A stretch of 64,000 nt of DNA from Huiozyma naganishii CBS 8797 (taxonomy: Eukaryota > Ascomycota > Saccharomycetes > Saccharomycetales > Saccharomycetaceae), in NCBI RefSeq assembly GCF_000348985.1, contig NC_035925.1:186001-250000 (forward strand). Direction: 5' to 3'. A program made the position numbers and the translations under genes. The notes under the pieces were generated by a model. The model saw only the letters and a program-made list of their open reading frames with translations, searched no databases and was not told the origin of the DNA. How positions within the stretch are numbered: position 1 is the stretch's first letter; the number at the start of each line of letters is the position of its first letter. Positions 9,606 to 19,408 of the stretch are shown one piece after another.

Positions 9606-10415
9606 CTAGTCGAGTCTTTTGGCGGGTCCCGCGTTCAGTTTGCGGGCGATCTTGACCATCTTGGAGAACCAGAGGATGTTGAGTAAGTTGAGCACGATGG
9701 TGAGTAGACCCAAGACGAACGCGCGTTTCTGGGGTAGTTCGTGCCATTGGTCCCACATCTGGAACAGGTAGATAAACTGTGCGATGTGTCCCCATACGAT
9801 GCGGACGGAGAAGAACACGGCCATGAGGCAAAGTCCGTTGAGGGCGTTGAGCCACATGGGCACGACTGTGCGTTTCCTGTCCTTGCTGAGTGTCATGATG
9901 AACCAGTTGACGTTGACGAAGGGAGTACTGGCCTCGTACAGTAAAAACTTGGGGACCCAGACCTGCGCCATGGGGGAGAGCGGGACGAGGGACCCGTACA
10001 GTGCCACTGCTGCGTGCAAAACGAACTGCCACCCGTACAGCGAGTAGTTAGTGCAGCAGACGATCATGTCCCAGATGAAGTACCCTGCGCTGACTGAAGT
10101 AAGCATGCTGCAGTACTCGTTCGTGTACGACGCGATGCTGACGGTGTGTGGGAGGAAGAGGACTGGCCAGAGCAGGTAGCAGGAAATGAGACACTGTACC
10201 ATGGACACGGTATGGATGTCGAAATCCAGCTTTAACTTGGCATCTTTGATCCCCGTGTAGTGTTTCCCAAACACAACCCTGTTGAGCCTTGGTGCAATGT
10301 ACGACGCAAGCACCTGGTAGAACACGAACGAGTACACGATCTCGTGTAGGTGTCTTGCGTAGAGACTCTCGCTCTCGGGGAACCACGAGAATTTAGCCAG
10401 CGGATCAGGGTTCAT
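9606..10415 (-). CDS. TDA4: TLC-domain membrane protein (TDA4/YJR116W)
   Basis: A 269-residue multi-pass membrane protein with the TRAM-LAG1-CLN8 layout: hydrophobic helices from about residue 25 to 245, the motif HAAVALYGSL and the aromatic-rich NVNWFIM segment. It resembles S. cerevisiae YJR116W (279 residues), whose function is not established. It lies next to STE24 in the same direction, as YJR116W-YJR117W do. Family membership is well supported. No enzymatic role is shown; TLC proteins generally bind or act on lipids or ceramides. Confidence 0.9.
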   Translation of the reverse strand: MNPDPLAKFSWFPESESLYARHLHEIVYSFVFYQVLASYIAPRLNRVVFGKHYTGIKDAKLKLDFDIHTVSMVQCLISCYLLWPVLFLPHTVSIASYTNEYCSMLTSVSAGYFIWDMIVCCTNYSLYGWQFVLHAAVALYGSLVPLSPMAQVWVPKFLLYEASTPFVNVNWFIMTLSKDRKRTVVPMWLNALNGLCLMAVFFSVRIVWGHIAQFIYLFQMWDQWHELPQKRAFVLGLLTIVLNLLNILWFSKMVKIARKLNAGPAKRLD

Positions 10416-10737
10416 CGGTACGTATTTGACGAAGAGCTACAACACCGCGAGCTACAACAACACCGCAAGTTACAGCAACAGCACAAGCTACAACCTTCTT
10501 AAATACACAAGAAAACGGCAACAACCCCTGGGCACGCCAACATCAACAACAACAAAACACTCAACAAACGAAACAGGCGACGACGACGACGATCTGCAAC
10601 GAACGACGAACAGTTGAAACAGACGCAGAAGAAGAGTGAAAATTTTTGCAGTTGAAGAAACTTCGACTCAACGCATCGCTCAAATGATCAACAACTGATT
10701 GCCCAAGCCAAGACTCATACTCTATAACTCTGGAAGA
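10416..10737. promoter_or_regulatory. Divergent promoter region TDA4 / ADO1 with GCTACAACA-type repeat
   Basis: 322 bp. About 10434-10496 holds four imperfect copies of a 15-18 bp unit built around AGCTACAACA and ACACCGCA. Further on are CAACAACAACA and a GAC microsatellite (~10576-10592). A 63-codon open frame over it encodes only Ser/Tyr/Asn repeats and is probably not a gene. Confidence 0.5.
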
Positions 10738-11757
10738 ATGCAAGTGATCTGTCTGTGTAACCCGCTGCTGGACATCCAAGCGACTGTCGAACCGGCGTAC
10801 CTCGAGAAGTACGCTCTGAAGAGCAACGATGCCGTGCTCGTGGATTCTGCCGACGACCCGTTGAACAGGATGGCCATCTACGACGAGTTGCTTGCCAAGG
10901 ACGGCGTAGTGCTCGTCGCTGGTGGTGCAGGTCAGAACACTGCCCGTGGTGCCGCGTATGTGCTCGGTGAGGGCCAAGTCGGTTACTTCGGTTGCGTTGG
11001 GCAGGACAAGTATGCTCAATTGCTTCTAAAGGAGAACGAGGCTGCTGGTGTCAAGTCTCTGTACCAAGTGGAACCCGCTTACGGGACAGGTAAATGTGCC
11101 GCGTTGATTACGGGGCATGACCGTTCGCTTGTCACGGATCTTGGCGCTGCGAACCACTTCAAGGCGGAACATATCGACGCCCACTGGGACGCAGTCAAGC
11201 AAGCGAAGTTGTTCTACGTTGGTGGGTTCCACTTAACCGTGTCTTCCGATGCGATTGTGAAACTTGGTGAACACGCCAAGGCGGAGGGGAAACCTCTCGT
11301 GTTGAACTTCAGCGCGCCGTTCATCCCACAGTTCTTCCATGACGCATTGAAGCAAGTGCTTCCCTACGCGACGCACGTCATTGCCAATGAGACCGAGGCA
11401 CAGGCCTTTGCAGAGGCGTTCAAGTTGCCAGTCGTAGACACAACGGACCTTCAAGCGATCGCCGCAGAGATCATCAAGGAAGACCCTCGCAAGACGGTTA
11501 TCTTCACCCACGGGTTGGAACCCACGGTCGTCGCTACAGCAGAGGGTACCGCACTGCACAAAGTGCAACCTGTCGACTCGAGCAAGATTGTGGACACTAA
11601 TGGTGCTGGGGACGCCTTCGCTGCCGGGTTCGTCGCGGGGACCGCCCGTGGTGAACCACTAGACACTTGCATCGACATGGGGTCCTGGCTAGCTGCTCTG
11701 TCCATCCAAGAGGTCGGACCATCGTACCCAAAGACCAAGCTGACCTACTCCAACTGA
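10738..11757 (+). CDS. ADO1: Adenosine kinase
   Basis: A 339-residue PfkB-family sugar/nucleoside kinase; S. cerevisiae Ado1 is 340. It phosphorylates adenosine to AMP and so helps recycle the adenosine released in the methionine (AdoMet) cycle. Visible are the N-terminal NPLLD motif, the GGAGQNTARG substrate/phosphate loop, and the C-terminal DTNGAGDAFAAGF signature with the catalytic Asp. The start at ATG 10738 (MQVICLCNP) is preferred over a TTG 13 codons upstream. Codon choice is strongly biased, suggesting high expression. Confidence 0.97.
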   Translation: MQVICLCNPLLDIQATVEPAYLEKYALKSNDAVLVDSADDPLNRMAIYDELLAKDGVVLVAGGAGQNTARGAAYVLGEGQVGYFGCVGQDKYAQLLLKENEAAGVKSLYQVEPAYGTGKCAALITGHDRSLVTDLGAANHFKAEHIDAHWDAVKQAKLFYVGGFHLTVSSDAIVKLGEHAKAEGKPLVLNFSAPFIPQFFHDALKQVLPYATHVIANETEAQAFAEAFKLPVVDTTDLQAIAAEIIKEDPRKTVIFTHGLEPTVVATAEGTALHKVQPVDSSKIVDTNGAGDAFAAGFVAGTARGEPLDTCIDMGSWLAALSIQEVGPSYPKTKLTYSN

Positions 11758-11922
11758 ACCGTCTCTTGAACTGTAAGAACTGTGTATATATGATATAGTG
11801 TATATTTAAGTCTAACTAAACCAATAATCAACTTAGCTGTGACCTTCGCAACAGAAGTTGTCCCTCTGATAGGGCGGTGCCTTGGTGTTCCCCATAGACA
11901 TACACACACTGCACGCACAGCC

Positions 11923-13947
11923 ATGGACCTGTTGCTCAGATTGACACACCCAAGTCTGCTGTACACACAGGACGCACTCTCACCCACTTTTGTGCTCACA
12001 AGTTTGGTCCACTTGTCACTGGGGTTCGTGCTCCTCGGGATCTGTGCCTCGGAGTACCTATGTCCGAACGTCGCTAAGATAGTGGAGATAGGAAGCACGG
12101 GCAGTGCTACAGGTGCAAGTACAGGCGCTGCCGCTTCGTCCGCAGTCTCCTCCGGTGTGCTGATGGCTATCCTGCTCTCCTGGTGCAACTCCGCCCCAGA
12201 CCTGTTCTCAAACCTTATGGGGTGGACATCCACACACTACCTGACCACCGTGTCGCTGTCTCTCGGGGAGGTGCTCGGCGCTTGTGGGATCATACTCTGC
12301 ATAGTGATGGGCGTGCTCTTCCTCAGCATGGCCATCGGCCCACGCTTGCAGTTCTCCGCACTGCAAGTCGCAAACATCGAACGAGACCTCCGATTCGTGT
12401 TACTCGCAATGGCATACCTCACATACGTGACAGTTCGCAACAAAATCACAGTCCTCGATTGCGTCCTAATGACAGCTGTCTACATGGGCTACGTCTACGT
12501 CAAGTTTAGAAAGTGGGGGAAGTTGCGAGCGCAGGAACAGGATACGGCTACAGGTAACGACATCGACACACTAACGATCAAACCCAGTCTCATCTCTGCG
12601 ATGGACTTTACGTCCTTGCTCGTAATGCTAGAAAGATCTAGCAGCGTCTCCCCTGAGAACGCAGAGCAGGAACTCATCTCGATGACAGGCGACCCACTAG
12701 CGATGAACATGCACCAATTCGCTGTGAGGCCAAGCTCAGAGCCCGCAATTGGGTCTGAGAGGATGATGGACGATACGGATCCTCGGTTAACGAGCACGGC
12801 CCCAGGTGGGTTCGTTCCCTACCACGATGACCCTGACGCAGTGGATGATGAGACTGCGCCCAAGGATAACACGGCATTGTTCCTGCGGGGCAGGACAACA
12901 CCGAGAATATTCTTCACGCGATTGCTGGCACCGCATCTGTTCCATTTCAGAAGGAAATCAACCGTCGATGCTATACTATCGATCCTCACGACACCATTCG
13001 TCGTGATCCTACAACTATCGTGCCCGAAACACGCAGATATAGTAGACCACGATACGAGTACCGTGCACGTCAGGTATTCAGAGATGTTCGTGCTATGGAC
13101 GCAGTGTATTCTGAGCCCACTGGTGACCACATTGCTGCTCGCATGCCTGCTGTATTTGGAAAGTGTTCCCTGGTACCTGTGGGTGCTCACCTTCTTGGCG
13201 TCTGGTGGGCTCGCTGGCTTGCTTATATACTTCCAAACCATTGCTAAGGAGATCAGCACTTTCTCACTAAGCTCGCCCATAGACGACGTGGAAACGGAGA
13301 ATAAAAGACGAAGGAGACTCGACTTCACTCAGGGTTTAGTCTCGGTCGTGTTTCTACTCATCGGCATCGTCAACTCCATCATGTTCATCTCGCTTATTGC
13401 CAACGCACTGGTAGAACTCATGGAGTTGTACCAGCGCTTGACAGATATATCGAAAGCCATCCTCGGGCTGACCGTGTTCGCGTGGGGGAATTCGATAGGG
13501 GATCTATTGACAAATATCGCAATGTGCAGACTGTATCTGAAGACCCCAGCGGAAAGCGGTGAAATTGCGTCTCAGGCAACCAGATTCTTTGTCATATCCA
13601 TACAGTCGTGTCTGGGGGGTGTCATGTTGAACTCCATGATCAGTATAGGCATTAGTGGCATCATATCGCTCGTGTTTGTCCATAGAGACCCTCTGCACTG
13701 GTGGTTTCTACGCTACGTGGAACTACGCGATGGGGATGGCTTGCCAGCTACTGCGATCAACTACAAGTTCCTTTTGTCGTGCATCGCCATTCTAGTGCAG
13801 GTGATACTTCTTCTCATACTCTTCAAGAGCAACAAAATAATAGAAAAATGGTCTTCTCCTCGGTATATGAGGATATTTGGCATCTCGATGTGTACAATCT
13901 GGGGGTTAACAACGCTCTCCAACGTTCTGATAGAAATATTTGCATGA
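11923..13947 (+). CDS. ECM27: Sodium/calcium exchanger family membrane protein
   Basis: A 674-residue CaCA-superfamily transporter. Two clusters of membrane spans flank a long polar loop (roughly residues 195-370). The two inverted alpha repeats are visible as WCNSAPDLFSN (~86) and WGNSIGDLLTN (~521), each carrying the acidic/polar ion-binding residues. S. cerevisiae Ecm27 (YJR106W, about 725 residues) has been linked to cell-wall and calcium homeostasis phenotypes. The first ATG giving this protein is at 11923; upstream codons in frame begin only with GTG. It lies between ADO1 and LIH1 as in S. cerevisiae. Confidence 0.94.
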   Translation: MDLLLRLTHPSLLYTQDALSPTFVLTSLVHLSLGFVLLGICASEYLCPNVAKIVEIGSTGSATGASTGAAASSAVSSGVLMAILLSWCNSAPDLFSNLMGWTSTHYLTTVSLSLGEVLGACGIILCIVMGVLFLSMAIGPRLQFSALQVANIERDLRFVLLAMAYLTYVTVRNKITVLDCVLMTAVYMGYVYVKFRKWGKLRAQEQDTATGNDIDTLTIKPSLISAMDFTSLLVMLERSSSVSPENAEQELISMTGDPLAMNMHQFAVRPSSEPAIGSERMMDDTDPRLTSTAPGGFVPYHDDPDAVDDETAPKDNTALFLRGRTTPRIFFTRLLAPHLFHFRRKSTVDAILSILTTPFVVILQLSCPKHADIVDHDTSTVHVRYSEMFVLWTQCILSPLVTTLLLACLLYLESVPWYLWVLTFLASGGLAGLLIYFQTIAKEISTFSLSSPIDDVETENKRRRRLDFTQGLVSVVFLLIGIVNSIMFISLIANALVELMELYQRLTDISKAILGLTVFAWGNSIGDLLTNIAMCRLYLKTPAESGEIASQATRFFVISIQSCLGGVMLNSMISIGISGIISLVFVHRDPLHWWFLRYVELRDGDGLPATAINYKFLLSCIAILVQVILLLILFKSNKIIEKWSSPRYMRIFGISMCTIWGLTTLSNVLIEIFA

Positions 13948-14115
13948 GAACCATTTATTCGTATATACATTTGCATTCTTCATCCTCTTCTTCTCCATCA
14001 TCTTCTTTTTTATTATTGACTCGTGATAATTTTGTGTTATTATATAACTTCAATAGACCTGGTATACCACTTCTTGTACAAGCTCCGAGCTGAAGCGAGT
14101 GACGTGGAGAAAAGG

Positions 14116-15156
14116 ATGGTAGTGTGTTTTGGCGTAGTGTGGGTGGTTTGCATTCTCGTCGGCTGTGTTCTTTCGTATCCGGCCGCTGACAAAAGACCCT
14201 TTTTTACACCCGAGATCTACGATAGATTGGTGTATTTCAGCAAAGCCTGTGCGCTGACAAGTTGCATAACACGCGATCAGCTCAGCACGGGGAAAACATT
14301 ATACGATAACGGATGTCCCAAACATATTAGGTTTTGTAATGATTTGGAGGAAAACCCAACAGCAGATAGGACAAAGATATCTATGGTGTTAGCCGCCCAA
14401 AGAGGAGAGTTGGGCACAGGGTACGTAATCGTTGACTATGTGAGAGAGGTCGTTATCATGGCGTTTCGGAGCTCTACCACTACCCAAGATTGGATCAGCG
14501 ACTTCACCACCTTGCCAATCGACTACGAGCCTGTTTCAAAGGAGGACTACGAAGAGTTGATTGAAAAGGGAGAGATAAGGGAATGTGCAAATTGTAAATT
14601 GCACCGTGGTTTCCATAGGTTCACTGAGACGCTGAGCAGGGAGTTCTTGGATAGAATGGAGCAGATACTTGAAAGGTATCCAAATTATAAAACTGTTGTC
14701 ATAGGGCATTCGTTAGGTGGAGCAATGGCAAGTATTGCAGCCATCGAGCTCAGATTGAAAGGTTACCATCCAATGGTGCTAATGTACGCACCTCCAAAAA
14801 TCTTCAACTCCGAAATGAAGGAATGGGTAGACGAACTATTCGAAACACGAGAGATTCATGAACAGATTATGGAGTCCGGGGTAATGAAGTTCAACAAGGG
14901 TTTCTTCAGAGTGGTCCATGCCCAGGATTATATTCCTATGATTCCGCCTTTTTTCGAGTCTGCAGGTGTCGAGATCTTCATCAACAAAAGAGAAATTCCG
15001 CACACGATCGATGACTTGGAGTATCGAGGGATATATAACATCCCGGTAGCAGAAATGACGATAAGGGATAATATGAATAAGTTGGCGAGAAAGTGGTTGC
15101 ACACTTATGAACATCAAAACTACTTCATAACACTGATGGGATGTAAGGGCTTTTAG
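14116..15156 (+). CDS. LIH1: Secreted or ER class-3 lipase-like hydrolase
   Basis: A 346-residue alpha/beta hydrolase. The N-terminus (residues 1-18) is a strong signal peptide, hydrophobic and ending in a small-residue/Pro cleavage-like site. The nucleophile elbow is GHSLGGA, with Ser199. The body matches fungal triacylglycerol lipase (class 3) architecture, and the position after ECM27 matches YJR107W (328 residues). The start at ATG 14116 begins exactly at the signal peptide; a GTG-initiated extension of 31 codons is discounted. The physiological substrate is not known. Confidence 0.92.
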   Translation: MVVCFGVVWVVCILVGCVLSYPAADKRPFFTPEIYDRLVYFSKACALTSCITRDQLSTGKTLYDNGCPKHIRFCNDLEENPTADRTKISMVLAAQRGELGTGYVIVDYVREVVIMAFRSSTTTQDWISDFTTLPIDYEPVSKEDYEELIEKGEIRECANCKLHRGFHRFTETLSREFLDRMEQILERYPNYKTVVIGHSLGGAMASIAAIELRLKGYHPMVLMYAPPKIFNSEMKEWVDELFETREIHEQIMESGVMKFNKGFFRVVHAQDYIPMIPPFFESAGVEIFINKREIPHTIDDLEYRGIYNIPVAEMTIRDNMNKLARKWLHTYEHQNYFITLMGCKGF

Positions 15157-15184
15157 AACTCCATCACTTTGATGGTTGTTGGCC

Positions 15185-15421
15185 TCATCTTTGCCTCTTG
15201 TTGCTATTATTCAAAGTTTCCCCTTCACGGCCCCTTACAACACCCCTTGTATTTGTATCTTTAGATATAGGTTGTAGTGCCGGTATTTTCTCAACCAAGC
15301 TTCTGAAATAAATGTCTTGTTGTTGAGACTTTAATAATTCTTCGTCTAATGCCAGTCTTTCAGTTTTACTTTGTTCGTTCGCGTAGTACTCCTCGTAGGG
15401 ATCATAATTCTCATCTGCCAT
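15185..15421 (-). CDS. Small conserved acidic protein (YJR107C-A-like)
   Basis: A 78-codon ATG-initiated ORF between LIH1 and CPA2, on the strand of CPA2 and tail to tail with LIH1 (28 bp). The product is acidic and Tyr/Glu-rich at the start (MADENYDPYEEYY), then helical with Gln, and ends in a basic tail (NSNKRQR). I recall an uncharacterised ~77-codon ORF, YJR107C-A, at the same place and orientation in S. cerevisiae. That is the main reason to call this a gene. Its own promoter would be the 334 bp up to the CPA2 stop. Function unknown. Confidence 0.7.
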   Translation of the reverse strand: MADENYDPYEEYYANEQSKTERLALDEELLKSQQQDIYFRSLVEKIPALQPISKDTNTRGVVRGREGETLNNSNKRQR

Positions 15422-15755
15422 CAGTACAGTGACTAGCAGTCTCACACAGGTATTTCTCAGGTTCTCATGCTCTTAGAGTCTGTTAGCAAGATCCAGGCTC
15501 TTGTAGTTTTACGAACGCAGATTACTTAATACTTGAAAAAATAAATAGTTGAATGCTAAAAAAGTTTGGTTTAAAACTCGCTAAAGTCTTTAACAAATGC
15601 AGTTAGGACTTTAGTGGTGTTTCTGCAAACAGGATACTTATATAGGGAGTGAAATAACAAGGTTTAATTTGACTCTATGATGATTTATTAAATATACAGA
15701 ATTTGTCGCTTTTCCCTTTTTTGATATTAAGGTGTCGACAAAGAAAATAGAAGGA
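15422..15755. promoter_or_regulatory. Spacer between CPA2 3' end and small ORF
   Basis: 334 bp, A/T-rich. It presumably carries the CPA2 terminator and the promoter of the 78-codon gene. ABM1 (YJR108W), expected near here by S. cerevisiae order, is not visible. Confidence 0.4.
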
Positions 15756-18700
15756 TTAATCAGCTTTGAAACCAAGGAAGTCTTCCCAAGTTTGAACCTC
15801 AGGTGGAATAATAGTCTCCTTTGAGTTCAAAATTCTGACTTTTTCGGGGATTTTGGCCTTCAATGCCTCGGCGAATCTCAAAGAGGTGTTTGGTTCATTG
15901 AACAGAGGGATGGCAAAGTCGATAGCATTTCTTCTAGCTATGTAATCTTCATCTTGAGTGCTTTCGGCCCTTTTAGAAGCTAAGTTGAAAACTGCTTTGA
16001 TGTCATACTTTTGGAATAGTTCACGAAGCTTTCTCTTATCGTTCTTTGGAAATTCAATAATTTGAATTTCGGCCTTCTCGGCTATATGTTTTTCTAGGTA
16101 CCGTTTAGCTTCCTCGCTGGTGACATAAAGCTTGTAGCCTAGTGGGGAAATAATGTTGGCTACTTTGCCTAATTTATCCTTCGTCAAATCACCGCCAAAA
16201 AGAATACCTGATGGTGGTAGGGGGACCTCGAAGTTCATGGTGCTTTGGATAGCAGTCCAGTAACTTTCGACTTCGTCCCTACCGAAAGAAGCAACTTCAC
16301 CGGTAGAGGCCATTTCAACACCCAAAAATGGGTCAGCACCAGCCAATCTTGTGAAAGAGAATTGTGGGATCTTTGTGGCAACGTAGTTGTACTTTTTGCC
16401 CATGATCAAATCCACTGGTTCAGGGACTCGGTCACCACCAAGGAATGCTTTTACTGCAATCTCGATGAAATTAACACCAAGTACCTTAGAAACAAATGGA
16501 AACGATCTAGAAGCTCTGATGTTACATTCGATGACTTTCAATGGCTTGTCACCGTCCTTGATTATTTGCATGTTGAATGGACCTGTAATCTTCCATGCCT
16601 CGGCAACTCTGTCGGCAATATCCTTCAGGTTCTTTTTGACGGCATCAGATAAATGTTGTGGAGGTAACACTAGTGAGGCATCACCAGAATGAACACCAGC
16701 GTTTTCAATATGTTCAGAGATGGCGTGGACTAGAACCTTACCGTTATAGGCCACGGCATCTACATCAATTTCTTGGGCACCTAGAATGAACTTCGACATG
16801 ACAACTGGGTGATCTGGAGACACATCGGAGGCTAAAGTAAGTTTGGTTTCCAACTCACTTTCGTTTGTTACAACACTCATAGCAGCACCAGACAACACAT
16901 ATGATGGTCTGATCAAAACAGGATAATCGACCTTCGCGGCGAATTTTTTGGCTTCTTGAACGGAAGTCAATTCACTCCATTCTGGTTGACTGATATCGAT
17001 GGAATCCAAAATGGTGGAGAATTTATGTCTGTTTTCGGCTCTATCGATATCGACTGGACTGGTACCCAAAATGTTACAGCCGTTTTCAAGTAGAGGCAAC
17101 GCAATATTTTGAGGTAGTTGGCCACCCACAGAGATAATACAACCTTCCGCGTTTTCAAGTTCGTAGATATCCATGACTCTCTCGTACGATAGTTCTTCGA
17201 AATACAATCTGTCCACTTCATCGAAATCTGTAGAAACGGTCTCTGGGTTGTAATTGATCATGATAGTTTTCTTACCCTCCTTTCTCAAGGTTTGGGCTGT
17301 GTTGACAGCGCACCAGTCGAATTCGACAGAAGAGCCAATACGATAGACACCGGAACCCAAGACCAGCATACCATGTTCATCAAACTGGACGTCGTTCTTA
17401 GTAGCGTTGTACGTTGTGTACAGGTAGTTTGTAGACGCTGGAAATTCTGCAGCCAAAGTATCGATTCTTTTAACAAATGGCACGATACCGAAGGATTTTC
17501 TGACTTTCCGCACATCAAATTCGTTGATCTTAGCAGAATCAATGGATACGGCGATCTGCTTATCAGAGAACCCGACTTTCTTGGCTCTTTGTAGTAGGTC
17601 CTTACTCAACTGTTTCAACTCGGTTAGTTTTTCCAGTTCCTTATACATGTTGACAATGTTCATACATTTGAACAGGAACCATCTGTCCACTTTGGTCAAT
17701 TCGTGAACTCTGTCGACCGTGTAGTTTTCATGCATCAATGCTTGGCCGATTGCGAAAACTCTTCTGTCAGTAGGTTCAGCAAGTGCTTCGTCCAAGTTGT
17801 CACCAAACTCGTCAGAGCCTTGGAACCCCAAGATCGTTGGGTCGATTTGTCTCAAAGCCTTCTGGAATGCCTCCTCGTAGTTTCTACCAATAGCCATGAC
17901 TTCACCGACGGATTTCATAGAAGACCCGATGGACCTGTTGACGTGCTGGAACTTGGATAGATCCCATTTGGGTACCTTAGCAACGATGTAATCCAAGGAG
18001 GGTTCGAAGTTTGCCACGGCGGTCTTTGTGATTGGGTTTGGTAGTTCTGGTAGAGTGTATCCTAAGGCTAGCTTTGCGGCAGTGTACGCCAATGGGTATC
18101 CCGTGGCCTTGGAGGCCAACGCAGAGGAACGAGACAGACGGGCATTGACCTCGATGACTCTGTAGTCTAGTCCGTCTGGCTGAAGCGAGTACTGAACGTT
18201 ACATTCACCGACGACACCCAAGTGTCTGATAATTTTGATGGCGGCTGATCTCAACATGTGGTACTCCTCGTCTGACAAAGTTTGAGATGGGGCAAACACC
18301 ATTGAGTCCCCCGTGTGAACACCTAGAGGGTCGAAATTTTCCATGTTACAGACGGTGATACAGTTATCGACCCTGTCTCTAACGACTTCGTATTCAATCT
18401 CCTTCCATCCCTTCAAAGATTTTTCCACGAGGATCTGTGGTGCAAGAGACAGCGACTGGGAGGCCAATTGCTTCATCTCTTCAGCGTTGTTGGCAAACCC
18501 AGAACCCAGCCCACCGAGAGCGTATGCGGATCTGACAATTACAGGATACTTGACAGTCTCAGCAGCGTCCAACGCAGCGTCGATAGTTTCACAAGCAATG
18601 GATTCCGCAATTGGTATGTTGATCTCTTTCAAAGCGGAAGAAAACAAGTCTCTGTCCTCTGAAGTGATCAAAGTTTGGATCGGAGTACCCAGCACTTTGA

Positions 18701-19100
18701 CGTTGTATTTGGCAAGCACGCCGGACCTGTCCAAAGCGACACCACAGTTCAAACCCGTCTGGCCACCGAAAGTGAGCAGGATACCATCTGGTCTTTCCCT
18801 TTCAATGATGTAGGTGATATATTCTGGTGTTACTGGCAGGTAGTATATCTTATCCGCCAACGAATGGGATGTTTGGTTGGTAGCAATGTTTGGATTGATC
18901 AAGATAGTCTTCTTGTTAGCCTCCTTCAATGCCTTGATGGCTTGCGACCCGGAGTAATCGAACTCACCAGCTTGGCCAATAGACAGTCCACCGGACCCGA
19001 TGATCAGAACGGTGGCGACACCCTCGATCAATTGCGGGTTGTACTTAGAACTCTGGAAAGTCGAAGTGGTTGGTGTAGTCGACTTATAGATAGATGTCAT
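15756..19100 (-). CDS. CPA2: Carbamoyl-phosphate synthase, arginine-specific, large subunit
   Basis: A 1114-residue synthetase subunit; S. cerevisiae Cpa2 is 1118. It makes carbamoyl phosphate from bicarbonate, two ATP and ammonia delivered by the Cpa1 glutaminase, for arginine synthesis in the cytosol. The duplicated ATP-grasp architecture is clear. The first half begins VLIIGSGGLSIGQAGEFDYSG, with EVNARLSRSSALASKATGYP at the end of its grasp domain. The second half has VLGSGVYRIGSSVEFDWC and ECNIRASRSFPFVSK. The last ~150 residues form the MGS-like domain. It has a C-terminal end typical of Cpa2 and no aspartate transcarbamylase fusion. Two Gcn4-type sites lie upstream. Confidence 0.98.
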   Translation of the reverse strand: MTSIYKSTTPTTSTFQSSKYNPQLIEGVATVLIIGSGGLSIGQAGEFDYSGSQAIKALKEANKKTILINPNIATNQTSHSLADKIYYLPVTPEYITYIIERERPDGILLTFGGQTGLNCGVALDRSGVLAKYNVKVLGTPIQTLITSEDRDLFSSALKEINIPIAESIACETIDAALDAAETVKYPVIVRSAYALGGLGSGFANNAEEMKQLASQSLSLAPQILVEKSLKGWKEIEYEVVRDRVDNCITVCNMENFDPLGVHTGDSMVFAPSQTLSDEEYHMLRSAAIKIIRHLGVVGECNVQYSLQPDGLDYRVIEVNARLSRSSALASKATGYPLAYTAAKLALGYTLPELPNPITKTAVANFEPSLDYIVAKVPKWDLSKFQHVNRSIGSSMKSVGEVMAIGRNYEEAFQKALRQIDPTILGFQGSDEFGDNLDEALAEPTDRRVFAIGQALMHENYTVDRVHELTKVDRWFLFKCMNIVNMYKELEKLTELKQLSKDLLQRAKKVGFSDKQIAVSIDSAKINEFDVRKVRKSFGIVPFVKRIDTLAAEFPASTNYLYTTYNATKNDVQFDEHGMLVLGSGVYRIGSSVEFDWCAVNTAQTLRKEGKKTIMINYNPETVSTDFDEVDRLYFEELSYERVMDIYELENAEGCIISVGGQLPQNIALPLLENGCNILGTSPVDIDRAENRHKFSTILDSIDISQPEWSELTSVQEAKKFAAKVDYPVLIRPSYVLSGAAMSVVTNESELETKLTLASDVSPDHPVVMSKFILGAQEIDVDAVAYNGKVLVHAISEHIENAGVHSGDASLVLPPQHLSDAVKKNLKDIADRVAEAWKITGPFNMQIIKDGDKPLKVIECNIRASRSFPFVSKVLGVNFIEIAVKAFLGGDRVPEPVDLIMGKKYNYVATKIPQFSFTRLAGADPFLGVEMASTGEVASFGRDEVESYWTAIQSTMNFEVPLPPSGILFGGDLTKDKLGKVANIISPLGYKLYVTSEEAKRYLEKHIAEKAEIQIIEFPKNDKRKLRELFQKYDIKAVFNLASKRAESTQDEDYIARRNAIDFAIPLFNEPNTSLRFAEALKAKIPEKVRILNSKETIIPPEVQTWEDFLGFKAD

Positions 19101-19365
19101 TGTTCCCCTTCTTTCCTATCTGATACTCCAAAAACAACAAAAACAGCAACAGCAAGCCCGACTGTGTTCTCTTCAAAGGATACGACGTGACAGATATATA
19201 GTGAACAAGATGTGAACGTGAAAACAGCAATTGAATAACGACACGGTATGACATCAGTATAGCCATCATCACCATCGAGAACAAAGCGGGCAGCGAGAAA
19301 GTGAAAAATTTTTGTTCACCAACTCAGTGTCCCAAAGGGGAAATCGCGATGACCCAATCCTGCTT

Positions 19366-19372
19366 TGACTCA
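19366..19372 (+). promoter_or_regulatory. Gcn4-type site (GCRE) upstream of CPA2
   Basis: A perfect TGACTCA, 266 bp before the CPA2 ATG. General amino acid control by Gcn4 is established for S. cerevisiae arginine genes; use here is inferred. Confidence 0.65.
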
Positions 19373-19402
19373 TCTCAGCGAGATGCGTTTCCTAAAACGG
19401 AA

Positions 19403-19408
19403 GAGTCA
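19403..19408 (-). promoter_or_regulatory. Second Gcn4-type core upstream of CPA2
   Basis: TGACTC on the minus strand (GAGTCA as read), about 37 bp beyond the first site. Paired GCREs at this distance fit a Gcn4-controlled promoter. Confidence 0.5.

Noticed and set aside
10426..10617. 63-codon Ser/Tyr/Asn repeat frame before ADO1
   Set aside because: It simply translates the tandem repeat; the start codon is not ATG, and it sits in a divergent promoter.
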